Of a stretch of DNA of 49,511 nucleotides, positions 7,998-14,990 are shown one piece after another. The DNA lies in assembly GCA_016928865.1 (NCBI GenBank), contig JAFGJX010000036.1, forward strand, positions 1 to 49,511, given 5' to 3'. The stretch comes from Spirochaetota bacterium (lineage in GTDB: Bacteria > Spirochaetota > UBA4802 > UBA5550). A model generated the notes under the pieces. The model was not told where the DNA came from and searched no databases. It saw only the letters and a program-made list of their open reading frames with translations. The first letter of the stretch is position 1. Every line of letters begins with the position of its first letter. Made by a program: the position numbers and the translations under genes.

Positions 7998-8261
7998 TTA
8001 TCTGGCGCTTTTAAATTTTTGCCAGAGCCCCTTTTTTTTCAGCAGCTGAAGGATGGTATTGGTCGGCACGGCGCCCTTTCCCAGCCAGTGGAAGAGTTTC
8101 GTCTCATCAATCACCAATTGCTCACCGTCAACTATCGGCTGGTATCTGCCCAGCTGGTCGATGAACTTGCCGTCTCTTTTTTCCCTGCCGTCAACGGCGA
8201 TTACCCGGTAGAACGGTTTTTTCTTCGTTCCGATTCTCTGCAAGCGTATTTTAACCGCCAC
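7998..8261 (-). CDS. rpsP: 30S ribosomal protein S16
   Basis: An 87-aa S16, the usual length. The N-terminus VKIRLQRIGTKKKPFYRVIAVD is diagnostic, and DGKFIDQLGRYQP and WLGKGAVPTNTILQLLKK complete the family. It starts with GTG, with a strong AGGAGG eight bases upstream. It is the first gene of the operon that runs to yraN. ffh, which often precedes rpsP, is not adjacent. Confidence 0.97.
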   Translation of the reverse strand: MAVKIRLQRIGTKKKPFYRVIAVDGREKRDGKFIDQLGRYQPIVDGEQLVIDETKLFHWLGKGAVPTNTILQLLKKKGLWQKFKSAR

Positions 8262-8292
8262 GTCGTGTTCCTCCTGAAATGATTAGGAATTT

Positions 8293-8321
8293 ATTTATTT
8301 TTACCCCCTTTTTTTTGTCAA
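8293..8321 (-). promoter_or_regulatory. Candidate promoter of the rpsP operon
   Basis: On the minus strand a perfect TTGACA (8316-8321) is followed after 17 bases by ATAAAT (8293-8298), which is only a partial -10 match. It lies about 30 bp before the rpsP GTG, in an A-rich stretch. The -35 is convincing. The -10 could be any of several nearby A/T hexamers. Confidence 0.4.
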
Positions 8322-8523
8322 TAGAAAATAGCCAAAATGAGGAAATTAATCAGGTAATTGGTTATTTTACTGTATTTTTAACTATCACGGTCACCATTAG
8401 GGGGCACGCGGCACTACCCCTGATCCGCAGGAGGCACGCGGGATCATGCTTGGTACTGATCTTGACTTTCGAGAAAACCCGCCACCTTCCCCGTGTCGGG
8501 CAGAGGGATACAGCGAGTCTTCT

Positions 8524-8555
8524 ATGAGGCTGATTCTTTTCGAATGAAGCCTCAT
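8524..8555 (-). repeat. Inverted repeat downstream of the lipoprotein gene
   Basis: ATGAGGCT (8524-8531) is complementary to AGCCTCAT (8548-8555), and an inner ATTC/GAAT extends the stem. No U-run follows on the minus strand. It is therefore at best an imperfect terminator or an mRNA 3'-end stabiliser for the lipoprotein gene at 8593-9300. Confidence 0.4.
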
Positions 8556-8592
8556 CCAGCACAGAAAACGACAGAAGAGGATTCGTTTATCA

Positions 8593-9300
8593 CTATCTTC
8601 GGGGTATAACTTCATCCAGCGGGAACAGCGTCAAATAAATGGAGTTGTAATTCTTTTTACTATCCGTCAATAGTTGACGAAGGGGGACACTGTAAAACTT
8701 GCCACTCATCCCATCGATCTTGGATATCAGCTGGATTCCACCTCTATTATAGTAATATGAGTTGCTAAAAATATCAACCAGTTCGATTGCAAGAGATAAT
8801 GCCGAACATCTCCCAGAATACCCATATGCACCAACCTCGTCCGATGCTCCGTCCCATCGTGCAATAGACCCTGCGAAATCAATGGGTAAAACCATTATGC
8901 TTGAGAAGAGCACCCCATCAGCCTTATAGGCGGCCCCTATTTGCCTGAGTGCATGTTTGAGTACCGCATCATGCTTCTCCTTGTTGAATGAGCCCGTCAT
9001 CGAATCATAGAGTCCGCCCATTGATTTGGTCATAGATTTATAGACTTTATCGTACTTGTCCGAAGTGATGACCTTGAAACCCAAAGTCTCGAGCATTGTT
9101 TTTAAGCGACTCTCAAAATACTCTTCCACTTGCTTTTTATGCGGGATATCTTGTGGAATAATAATCGGCGCAAGAGCGATAGTTTTTATATTTTTATAGA
9201 TTTCTTCTTTTGATCTGATAAATGGATCAATTTTTTTTATCGTCGAGCAGCTAATTAAAAAAATCATCCCTACAGCCAGAATTCTCGAATATACATTCAT
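8593..9300 (-). CDS. Hypothetical lipoprotein
   Basis: A 235-aa exported lipoprotein. The signal peptide (MNVYSRILAVGMIFLISC) ends in lipobox LISC with the lipidated Cys at 18. The mature part contains KTIALAPIIIPQDIP, a helical segment with KQVEEYFESRLKTMLETLGF, then ADGVLFSSIMVLPIDF. This pattern recalls GNA1162/TolB-N-like lipoproteins, in which a variable ligand-binding fold follows an I.LPP strand, but I do not claim membership. I chose the ATG at 9300, which has AGGAG eight bases upstream. The start 13 codons upstream has no such site. Base composition is clearly more A/T-rich than the rpsP operon. The metalloprotease lipoprotein lies just upstream (70 bp). Confidence 0.8.
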   Translation of the reverse strand: MNVYSRILAVGMIFLISCSTIKKIDPFIRSKEEIYKNIKTIALAPIIIPQDIPHKKQVEEYFESRLKTMLETLGFKVITSDKYDKVYKSMTKSMGGLYDSMTGSFNKEKHDAVLKHALRQIGAAYKADGVLFSSIMVLPIDFAGSIARWDGASDEVGAYGYSGRCSALSLAIELVDIFSNSYYYNRGGIQLISKIDGMSGKFYSVPLRQLLTDSKKNYNSIYLTLFPLDEVIPRR

Positions 9301-9370
9301 GTCACTTCTCCTAATCAAGTAATTATAATAGCTTTCCATATAGCTATATGAATTCGGTGACGGGACTTGT

Positions 9371-10594
9371 TCACTTTTTTGACAGAGTATTTATATATTG
9401 CCTGATTATTGGTCCATCAACCGGATTTTTCGCCAGTCCAAGATATTGATTGAACTCATAGAGCGCCATGCCATGTTGCCCGCGATCGTAGTATATCAAA
9501 CCGAGTTCCCGGTGAGTTAAGGGAAAAGAGGGATTCAGCTTGGCTGATAATTTATACGCCTGCAACGCCCGCGCGATGCTGTCAGGGCCTTCATTTAACT
9601 GCATGATCAGTTTCCCGCGCAAGTAATGTCCTTTTCCGCTCATAGGTATTGCTGCAAGGAGTTTCCGTACGGCCATGTCGGCGGTGTTGAACCTGCCTAT
9701 CTCAATATCCTGCTCCGCATTTTCAAGCAGCAGGTCAGCAATCTTCCTCGTGTAATTCGCTTCAGTTACCTTTCGCATTTTCATCTGGGAAAGGGTCTTG
9801 GAATAATGAGCCATGAATAATTCAACATTATGGATCCTCTCGGTTAATAGCGGATGCGAGCCGTAATAAAATGATTCTTTAACTGTATCCGGGTCATATT
9901 CTTTTCTCAAATGACGGAAAACGGTGATAGCTTCTCGGGGATCGTACCCCGCTTCGGCCATGAGGACAAGGGCGGATTCATCCGCTTCCCGCTCAAGTTC
10001 TCTCGAGTAACCGCTGATGGCCGCCAGCTCCCAGTGTTCACCGATTGCATTCGCGACCTTGGGAGCTACACCGGTAATGGGTAGCATGACGATGGCGAAA
10101 AAAATGCTGACAGCCGCCCTGTTGCGTGATTCCTGTATCTTCCTTTGCAGCGATCGGTAGGCATGGCGGTTCATGAAATGAACCAGCTCGTGTCCCAGAA
10201 TTGCGGAGAGCTGTGCTTCATTATCAATCCGGGCAAGCATGCCAGAATGGACAAGTATCGCTCCATTCGCCAGGGCAGTGGCATTAAGGAGAGGATTTCT
10301 GATTACGCGGACATGGGGTTTATATTTGCGGATTAACTCTTTTTCCATTATTAAATTTGATAAAACTTGATTCAGGTATCTTTCAAGCAAGGTGTTTCGA
10401 TAACTCATTGGGTTCTTGTCAAGGGCCTTTTCAAATTCATCCGCGCTTTCCCATAATCGGGCTTCAGATTCGCTCAGCTTGACGTTTTTATCAAAAAATA
10501 AAGATTTAAGCGATTGAGTTGTAGTGCAGGATATACAAAAAAGACATACAATTAATAAAAATTGTAATAATTTGCGGCAATTAACAATCTCCAT
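9371..10594 (-). CDS. M48-family metalloprotease lipoprotein with TPR-like C-terminus (BepA-like)
   Basis: A 407-aa lipoprotein. The signal peptide ends in FCISC with Cys23 as the lipidation site. The peptidase domain has the zinc motif HELVH at 135-139 and the third ligand in ELEREAD near 201. A hydrophobic stretch around 160-182 lies between them, as in M48 peptidases. The C-terminal ~130 residues are helical with TPR-like repeats (AMVRKLLAAIPMSGKGHYLRG-type and LNPSFPLTHRELGLIYYDRG). BepA/YfgC-like enzymes clear misfolded outer-membrane proteins in the periplasm, and a similar role is likely. It belongs to the A/T-rich block and probably forms a two-gene unit with the lipoprotein downstream. 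Confidence 0.9.
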   Translation of the reverse strand: MEIVNCRKLLQFLLIVCLFCISCTTTQSLKSLFFDKNVKLSESEARLWESADEFEKALDKNPMSYRNTLLERYLNQVLSNLIMEKELIRKYKPHVRVIRNPLLNATALANGAILVHSGMLARIDNEAQLSAILGHELVHFMNRHAYRSLQRKIQESRNRAAVSIFFAIVMLPITGVAPKVANAIGEHWELAAISGYSRELEREADESALVLMAEAGYDPREAITVFRHLRKEYDPDTVKESFYYGSHPLLTERIHNVELFMAHYSKTLSQMKMRKVTEANYTRKIADLLLENAEQDIEIGRFNTADMAVRKLLAAIPMSGKGHYLRGKLIMQLNEGPDSIARALQAYKLSAKLNPSFPLTHRELGLIYYDRGQHGMALYEFNQYLGLAKNPVDGPIIRQYINTLSKK

Positions 10595-10916
10595 ACCCGG
10601 CTCTTAATAAAGCATATTTTGTTAAAATGTGTATCTCATGGCAGGGGAAGTTGATCTATCATTTACCCGGTTTGAGAAATGATATTATTCGCGCCAAAGG
10701 CAAGTTATTCGAATGTATTACCAGACAACATCCCCCTACAACATTGCTTATATTAGCACACCTGCAAAACTCTGACAAGAAAAAAATTCGCGGTTTTATC
10801 TTTATAGGAACCCAATCCTTCTGTGTGTCGGGCAGGGGGCAAAGTTCATACTCGAACGGCGCTCTCTCTTGCGCAGGATTCGAACCTGACAGACCTCCTC
10901 CTGGCATAGCGTTCTT
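10595..10916. other. Intergenic region between the metalloprotease and DUF6498-like genes
   Basis: A 322-bp gap holding the second copy of the 15-bp repeat (GTGTCGGGCAGGGGG, 10825-10839) and a T-arm-like string (GGTTCGAATCC on the minus strand, about 10876-10886). No complete tRNA can be folded around it. The metalloprotease promoter is probably here, but no clear -35/-10 pair was found. Confidence 0.45.
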
Positions 10917-11660
10917 TCATGATTGGCTGCCCACGCGCGTATCTTCTGCTTTTTGCACACCATCGAATGCATGCTCCCTGCGGTGCGAGCGGAAGTCTAA
11001 GAATGTTTTGGAAAATATCAGTAAAGCCGCCGGCACCTTTTGTATCGTGCTGACCGTCTCGTGTGAAAGCCGGCCTTCCAGGCTCACCAGTATGGCAAAG
11101 AGTATCATGCACGGCACCACCGGGTTCAGGATGGCGCCCACGCGCCGGCCAAGGATTTCCATCTGCTGCCTGTCCTGGTTTCTCAGGTATTCCTTCTTGA
11201 GGATGAAATTGAGAACAAAGGACAGGGCGTGCTCCAGACATATGATCCCCAGAAACAGCCACAGGTGGTGCGCTGTGAACTGGCTGAATAAAAACTCAGG
11301 CGGGGTTATGCCGTCCGGCAGGTCGTGGATCCCATAGTCTATCACCAGCGTCATGAAACCCACGGCCATGCCCGTCACCAGCGCGTATGCTCCCACGGCA
11401 ACAGACACAAGAAAGGCAATGAGGACCTTGTAGGGCCAGAGCATTATGCCGTACCCGGATCCGGTGAGCCACGCGACTACCTCCGGATTGGCCCTGGCTA
11501 AGAGGGATTTAATTATGGAGAAGATGCCGATCACCAATGTCTCGGCCCAGTACAACAGGATAATTTCTTTCATGCCCCAGCCATACAACAGGAGACCTGT
11601 GAGCGGGAAAAGGCTTGAGAATATCAGCAGCGCGGGGGTTAGGTTCTGTATTGTTTTCAT
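10917..11660 (-). CDS. Multi-pass membrane protein, DUF6498-like
   Basis: A 247-aa inner-membrane protein with about six hydrophobic segments: near 5-30, 30-50, 75-105, 130-155 and 185-210. The stretch MKEIILLYWAETLVIGIFSIIK matches the conserved YWxEnlviGxfn feature that I associate with DUF6498. I chose the ATG at 11660 over a TTG fourteen codons upstream. The C-terminal ~40 residues are charged and cytoplasmic-looking. Function is unknown. It seems to be a single-gene unit. Confidence 0.78.
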   Translation of the reverse strand: MKTIQNLTPALLIFSSLFPLTGLLLYGWGMKEIILLYWAETLVIGIFSIIKSLLARANPEVVAWLTGSGYGIMLWPYKVLIAFLVSVAVGAYALVTGMAVGFMTLVIDYGIHDLPDGITPPEFLFSQFTAHHLWLFLGIICLEHALSFVLNFILKKEYLRNQDRQQMEILGRRVGAILNPVVPCMILFAILVSLEGRLSHETVSTIQKVPAALLIFSKTFLDFRSHRREHAFDGVQKAEDTRVGSQS

Positions 11661-11867
11661 GCCTGAATACGCCGTTGTTGTCCGATGTCTGTATGGCTTC
11701 AATCAGTATCGGGAAATGCCGGACAGGCAAGGATTTTTTAGATGGAGATACATAAATGCCCTCGGGAGCACAATGCGTTTTTCTGCACCTTCCCACCACG
11801 GCAGAAAAAGCGCCGGACAGGGTGCTTGAATGATGAAGTGAGGGCGTGTTGTTGTGGCAGCGGGGTG

Positions 11868-12539
11868 CTACCGGTCCTTGTTCGCCCGTTCGATCAAATT
11901 CCTGACATTTTTATTCACGTCGCCCCCCTTGAACGCGGCATTGCCGACAACCACGATCTGCGCGCCGGCACGCACCACGCGGGCGATGTTCTCCGTGTTG
12001 ATGCCGCCGTCGATCTGGATGCGGACGTCCGGCATACCGCTTGAGTCAATGAACGACGCGAGCTTTTCGAGACGCCCGATCGCGGGCTCCATGAAGGCCT
12101 GGCCGTAGAAGCCGGGGTCGACCGACATGACGAGGACCATGTCGGCGTAGGGGAGGAGGTCGTAAATCGCCTCCACCGGCGTGGACGGGTTGATCGATAT
12201 TCCGGCGATGATGCCCGCGTCCCGTATCTGCTGGAGGACCCGCGCGGGGAACCGGGTGCTCTCATGGTGGATGGTCAGCGACCAGGGCCCGGCCGCGATG
12301 TACCGGTCAATTGACAGCTCCGGTTTCTCGATCATAAGGTGCGCGTCCAGGGGGATGCCGGTGTGCGTTTTAAGCGATGCGATAAACCCGGGACCGAACG
12401 TAAGGTTGGGGACGAAGTTCCCGTCCATGACGTCGAGGTGGAGCAGGTCGATGAGGCCGGGGTCGAAACCCCGCACCTGCTCGCCGATGGTGGTCAGGTC
12501 GGACGCTATGATCGAAGGGGATATGAGAATCTTTTTCAT
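11868..12539 (-). CDS. rpe: Ribulose-phosphate 3-epimerase
   Basis: A 223-aa TIM barrel that interconverts ribulose-5-phosphate and xylulose-5-phosphate. Key motifs are ISPSIIASD, LLHLDVMDGNFVPNLTFGP (metal-binding His and Asp), LDAHLMIEKPE, VLVMSVDPGFYGQAF (catalytic Asp region), and IQIDGGINTENI with VVGNAAF for phosphate binding. The ATG at 12539 follows the PASTA gene's stop almost directly (TGATCATG), so the two are cotranscribed. A TTG two codons earlier is less likely. Confidence 0.97.
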   Translation of the reverse strand: MKKILISPSIIASDLTTIGEQVRGFDPGLIDLLHLDVMDGNFVPNLTFGPGFIASLKTHTGIPLDAHLMIEKPELSIDRYIAAGPWSLTIHHESTRFPARVLQQIRDAGIIAGISINPSTPVEAIYDLLPYADMVLVMSVDPGFYGQAFMEPAIGRLEKLASFIDSSGMPDVRIQIDGGINTENIARVVRAGAQIVVVGNAAFKGGDVNKNVRNLIERANKDR

Positions 12540-12541
12540 GA

Positions 12542-13555
12542 TCAATCCACATCTATGTCCATGTCGTCTATCGGCTTTTTGCCGCGGCGGAAGGTTATGA
12601 CCGCGTTTCCCTCGCGCCTGAACACGAAAATGATCTTGTCTTTCGGACCAGCCTTCCTGGCGTACCGTATGCGCTTCGACCGGGCGTCCTCGATGTAGGC
12701 TTCATACACGCCCGCGGGCTCGTCATGGGGTATTTCATATTCCACCTTTTCGTATGCGGCATACGGGTGCTTGTCTATCGGGTACCAGTTGACCTTCAGG
12801 GTGCAGGTGCTTCCCCCTGCGACCGCGACGCCGCTTGCCGGGGTCTGCGCTATGACCAGGCCGCTTGCGGCGATGTCGTTTGTCGGTACGATCTCCTGGA
12901 CGACGGTGAGTCCCTTGGCGCGGAGCAGGTCATAACAGAGCTCGATGGACTGTCCGGTTACGTTCGGCATGACGGCGTCCGGAGCGGCTTTCCCGGCCGA
13001 GACCAGGAGGTTTATCTTTCGCTCGGGCCTGATTTTTTCTCCGGCCAGCGGGCTCTGGTCGATCACGATATTGTCCGCGATCGTGTCCGAGGGAATAAAC
13101 GATATGATCCCGGTGCCGAGGGAGAGTGTCTTTTCATGGCGGTGGATGTTTCTCAGATTGTTCAGCGCCAGAGGGAGCTCCTTCCCCACCAGGTTCGGTA
13201 CCTCGATGGAATAGCGGGACCTGCTCACCACGAGCTTAAGCTTACTGTTGACCGGGACGACCTTCCCCTTCTTGGGGTATTGCGAGAGCACGGTGCCGTC
13301 GTCGATGTCGGCAATGTCCCTGAACTTGATGTCAGGCGTGATATTTTTCCGCATCAGGCTGCTGTACACCTCAATGAACTGTTTGCCTTCGACATCGGGG
13401 ACCACCACCTCGCGTTCGGGCTTGGTCAGAAAAATGAGGATGATGGTGGACACGAGAAGAAAGAGCGAAAAACCGATGAAAAAAATGATCGCGATACGGC
13501 CGATCTGCCCCCAGTACCTGAATTTTTCCGCGCGGGATGACTCATTTGTGCTCAT
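12542..13555 (-). CDS. Membrane-anchored protein with three PASTA domains
   Basis: A 337-aa bitopic protein. A short basic cytoplasmic N-terminus is followed by one membrane helix (about 18-43, IAIIFFIGFSLFLLVSTIIL). Three PASTA domains follow outside (about 50-112, 114-190, 195-262), each with a VPNVxG-type start (VPDVEGKQ, VPNLVGKE, MPNVTGQS). The last ~75 residues contain YEIPHDEPAGVYEAYIEDARS and IIFVFRREGNAVITFRRGK, which look beta-rich. There is no kinase domain and no transpeptidase domain. PASTA domains bind peptidoglycan in other proteins, so an envelope-sensing or scaffolding role is inferred. The start at 13555 was chosen over one 11 codons upstream. Confidence 0.9.
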   Translation of the reverse strand: MSTNESSRAEKFRYWGQIGRIAIIFFIGFSLFLLVSTIILIFLTKPEREVVVPDVEGKQFIEVYSSLMRKNITPDIKFRDIADIDDGTVLSQYPKKGKVVPVNSKLKLVVSRSRYSIEVPNLVGKELPLALNNLRNIHRHEKTLSLGTGIISFIPSDTIADNIVIDQSPLAGEKIRPERKINLLVSAGKAAPDAVMPNVTGQSIELCYDLLRAKGLTVVQEIVPTNDIAASGLVIAQTPASGVAVAGGSTCTLKVNWYPIDKHPYAAYEKVEYEIPHDEPAGVYEAYIEDARSKRIRYARKAGPKDKIIFVFRREGNAVITFRRGKKPIDDMDIDVD

Positions 13556-13862
13556 GTGGTATCTCTCGAAAAAACGTGTTCCGGGCATGTCCCGGTGATC
13601 GTATCATCACGGCCGCTCGTTATGTCCTGTCGCGACCGGATTGCGGCGTCGGTTCGATCGCGGGAATAGATTTGTCTTTTTGACTCCAAATAGGTATTTG
13701 TCAATAAAAAAATGGACAAACCCGGTCTCGCCTGCGGAGGGCTCTGGAAGCCGGGTAAATATCCGAATATGGCGGTCCGGGCACGGGAAATTTTAAAGAA
13801 AATATCGATAATCAACGACAATTGAGATAGGGAGTATTACCACCAAAACATGGACGGAACCT
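13556..13862. other. Divergent promoter region between the PASTA-rpe and phosphoesterase-ATPase units
   Basis: A 307-bp gap, A/T-rich in its middle. TTGACA-like hexamers face both ways near 13677-13705 (TTGACT on plus, TTGACA on minus), but neither has a good -10 at 17 bases. An imperfect dyad CCCGG...CCGGG lies near 13724-13757. No gene is supported here. Confidence 0.4.
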
Positions 13863-14990
13863 ATGGACGGCGATGTTAAAATATTGTTCATGTCGGATCT
13901 TCATCTCGGAATAAAAAGCGATGAGCTGCCGACCCCCGAGTCCGCGCGCATGAGCACGTTCAAGCGCATAGCGACCATTGCCCGGGAGCATGACCTGCTC
14001 CTCGTCGGCGGAGATCTGATTGATTCAAACATGGTGGGAAGCGATGTCATCGATCTTATCAAGACGGAATTCGAATATCTGCGGCACGCTGATACGGATA
14101 TTGTCTATACGCCCGGCACCGGCGAGATGGGGAGCCGCGCGATCATGCCGCCGTTCCTGCTTGACCTGAATGTGTCATGCCTTTTTTCCAGTACCGCAAA
14201 TCCCATTCCGTACGTATATGAAAAGAACGGGCAGAAGCTCTTCATCTATGGCGTGCCGGCCACGGCCGGTTTCGATATTTCAAAAATAAGAAAAATCTCC
14301 GAAGAGGGCTTTCATCTCGGGCTGTTTCATGTGGATTTTGATTTCGACGACGAGGCCGCTCCCTCGCCGGTCTACCGGATTCAGAAGAATGACATCAGGA
14401 CCGTGGGGCTTGATTTCTATGCGTTTGGGTTCAATCATAATTTCCGGATGTTCAAAATCATGGACAGGATCATCGGGGTCTGTCCCGGTACGCCTGAGCC
14501 GACCTCGCTTTATGAAACGGGTGACCGCTATGTGATATCCATTATTATCAAGGAAAACAGGCTGTACCAGATTAAGCGTCTTACGGTCAATTCCATGAAG
14601 CTCTACAACAACTCTATTGATTGTTCGGAGCTCGTCACCATGGGCCCCATAAAGGAGCTGCTGGATGGCAACGGGTCAAAAAAGGCGATCCAGCATCTGG
14701 TGCTGGCCGGGCGGAGGGATTTCGTCCTTCACCGGCAGGAGCTGGAGCACTACCGGGAGGAATTTTTCAGCCTGGAGATTATCGACAGGAGCGAACCCAC
14801 GCTCGAGGCGCTGATCGATGAATTCCAGTACGAAAGCACCCTGCGGGGGGAATTTTTCAAGATGATAAAAGAACAGATTGACCGTGACGGGCTGCCGCAT
14901 GATATTGACGGGTCTGATTTTACCGCGTCTCTTAACAGGATAACGCGGGACGGGTTCGGGAGCCTGGAGGAATGGCTGTGCAGTTTATAA
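13863..14990 (+). CDS. Degenerate SbcD/Mre11/YhaO-like metallophosphoesterase
   Basis: A 375-aa protein with the calcineurin-like phosphoesterase fold. Motif I is intact (SDLHLG, Asp12 and His14) and so is motif II (GGDLID, Asp51). Motif III, normally GNHD/E, reads PGTGE (84-88), so the Asn and His are lost. A later His is kept (GLFHVD, His156). The final GHxH motif reads GFNH (189-192). The nuclease centre is therefore probably crippled or uses another arrangement. The C-terminal third is helical, as in the capping or partner-binding region of SbcD/YhaO. The gene overlaps the next, a Rad50-like ATPase, by 19 bp. Family is clear. Catalytic competence is doubtful. Confidence 0.85.
   Translation: MDGDVKILFMSDLHLGIKSDELPTPESARMSTFKRIATIAREHDLLLVGGDLIDSNMVGSDVIDLIKTEFEYLRHADTDIVYTPGTGEMGSRAIMPPFLLDLNVSCLFSSTANPIPYVYEKNGQKLFIYGVPATAGFDISKIRKISEEGFHLGLFHVDFDFDDEAAPSPVYRIQKNDIRTVGLDFYAFGFNHNFRMFKIMDRIIGVCPGTPEPTSLYETGDRYVISIIIKENRLYQIKRLTVNSMKLYNNSIDCSELVTMGPIKELLDGNGSKKAIQHLVLAGRRDFVLHRQELEHYREEFFSLEIIDRSEPTLEALIDEFQYESTLRGEFFKMIKEQIDRDGLPHDIDGSDFTASLNRITRDGFGSLEEWLCSL

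Larger units (their letters stand above)
8262..8592. other. Intergenic region upstream of rpsP, with dyads and one copy of a direct repeat
   Basis: A 331-bp stretch without a supportable gene. It holds the rpsP promoter, two copies of GGCACGCGG (8403-8411 and 8433-8441), one copy of the 15-bp repeat GTGTCGGGCAGAGGG (8493-8507; second copy at 10825), and the hairpin at 8524-8555. Short open frames here have no family features. Confidence 0.5.
8493..10839 (+). repeat. Pair of 15-bp direct repeats flanking the lipoprotein/metalloprotease block
   Basis: GTGTCGGGCAGAGGG at 8493-8507 and GTGTCGGGCAGGGGG at 10825-10839 differ at one base. Each has AACCC 16-17 bases before it. They lie in the same orientation on either side of two A/T-richer genes. 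They might mark an insertion or duplication boundary. No integrase or transposase is present, so this is only suggestive. Confidence 0.35.

Noticed and set aside
10860..10940. A tRNA gene on the minus strand suggested by GGTTCGAATCC
   Set aside because: The T-arm forms only four pairs, the sequence where the 5' acceptor strand should be does not match GCAAGAG, and no D or anticodon arm folds.
10627..11337. Plus-strand open frame of 236 codons
   Set aside because: It is mostly antisense to the DUF6498-like gene, whose helices and family pattern make the minus strand the coding one.
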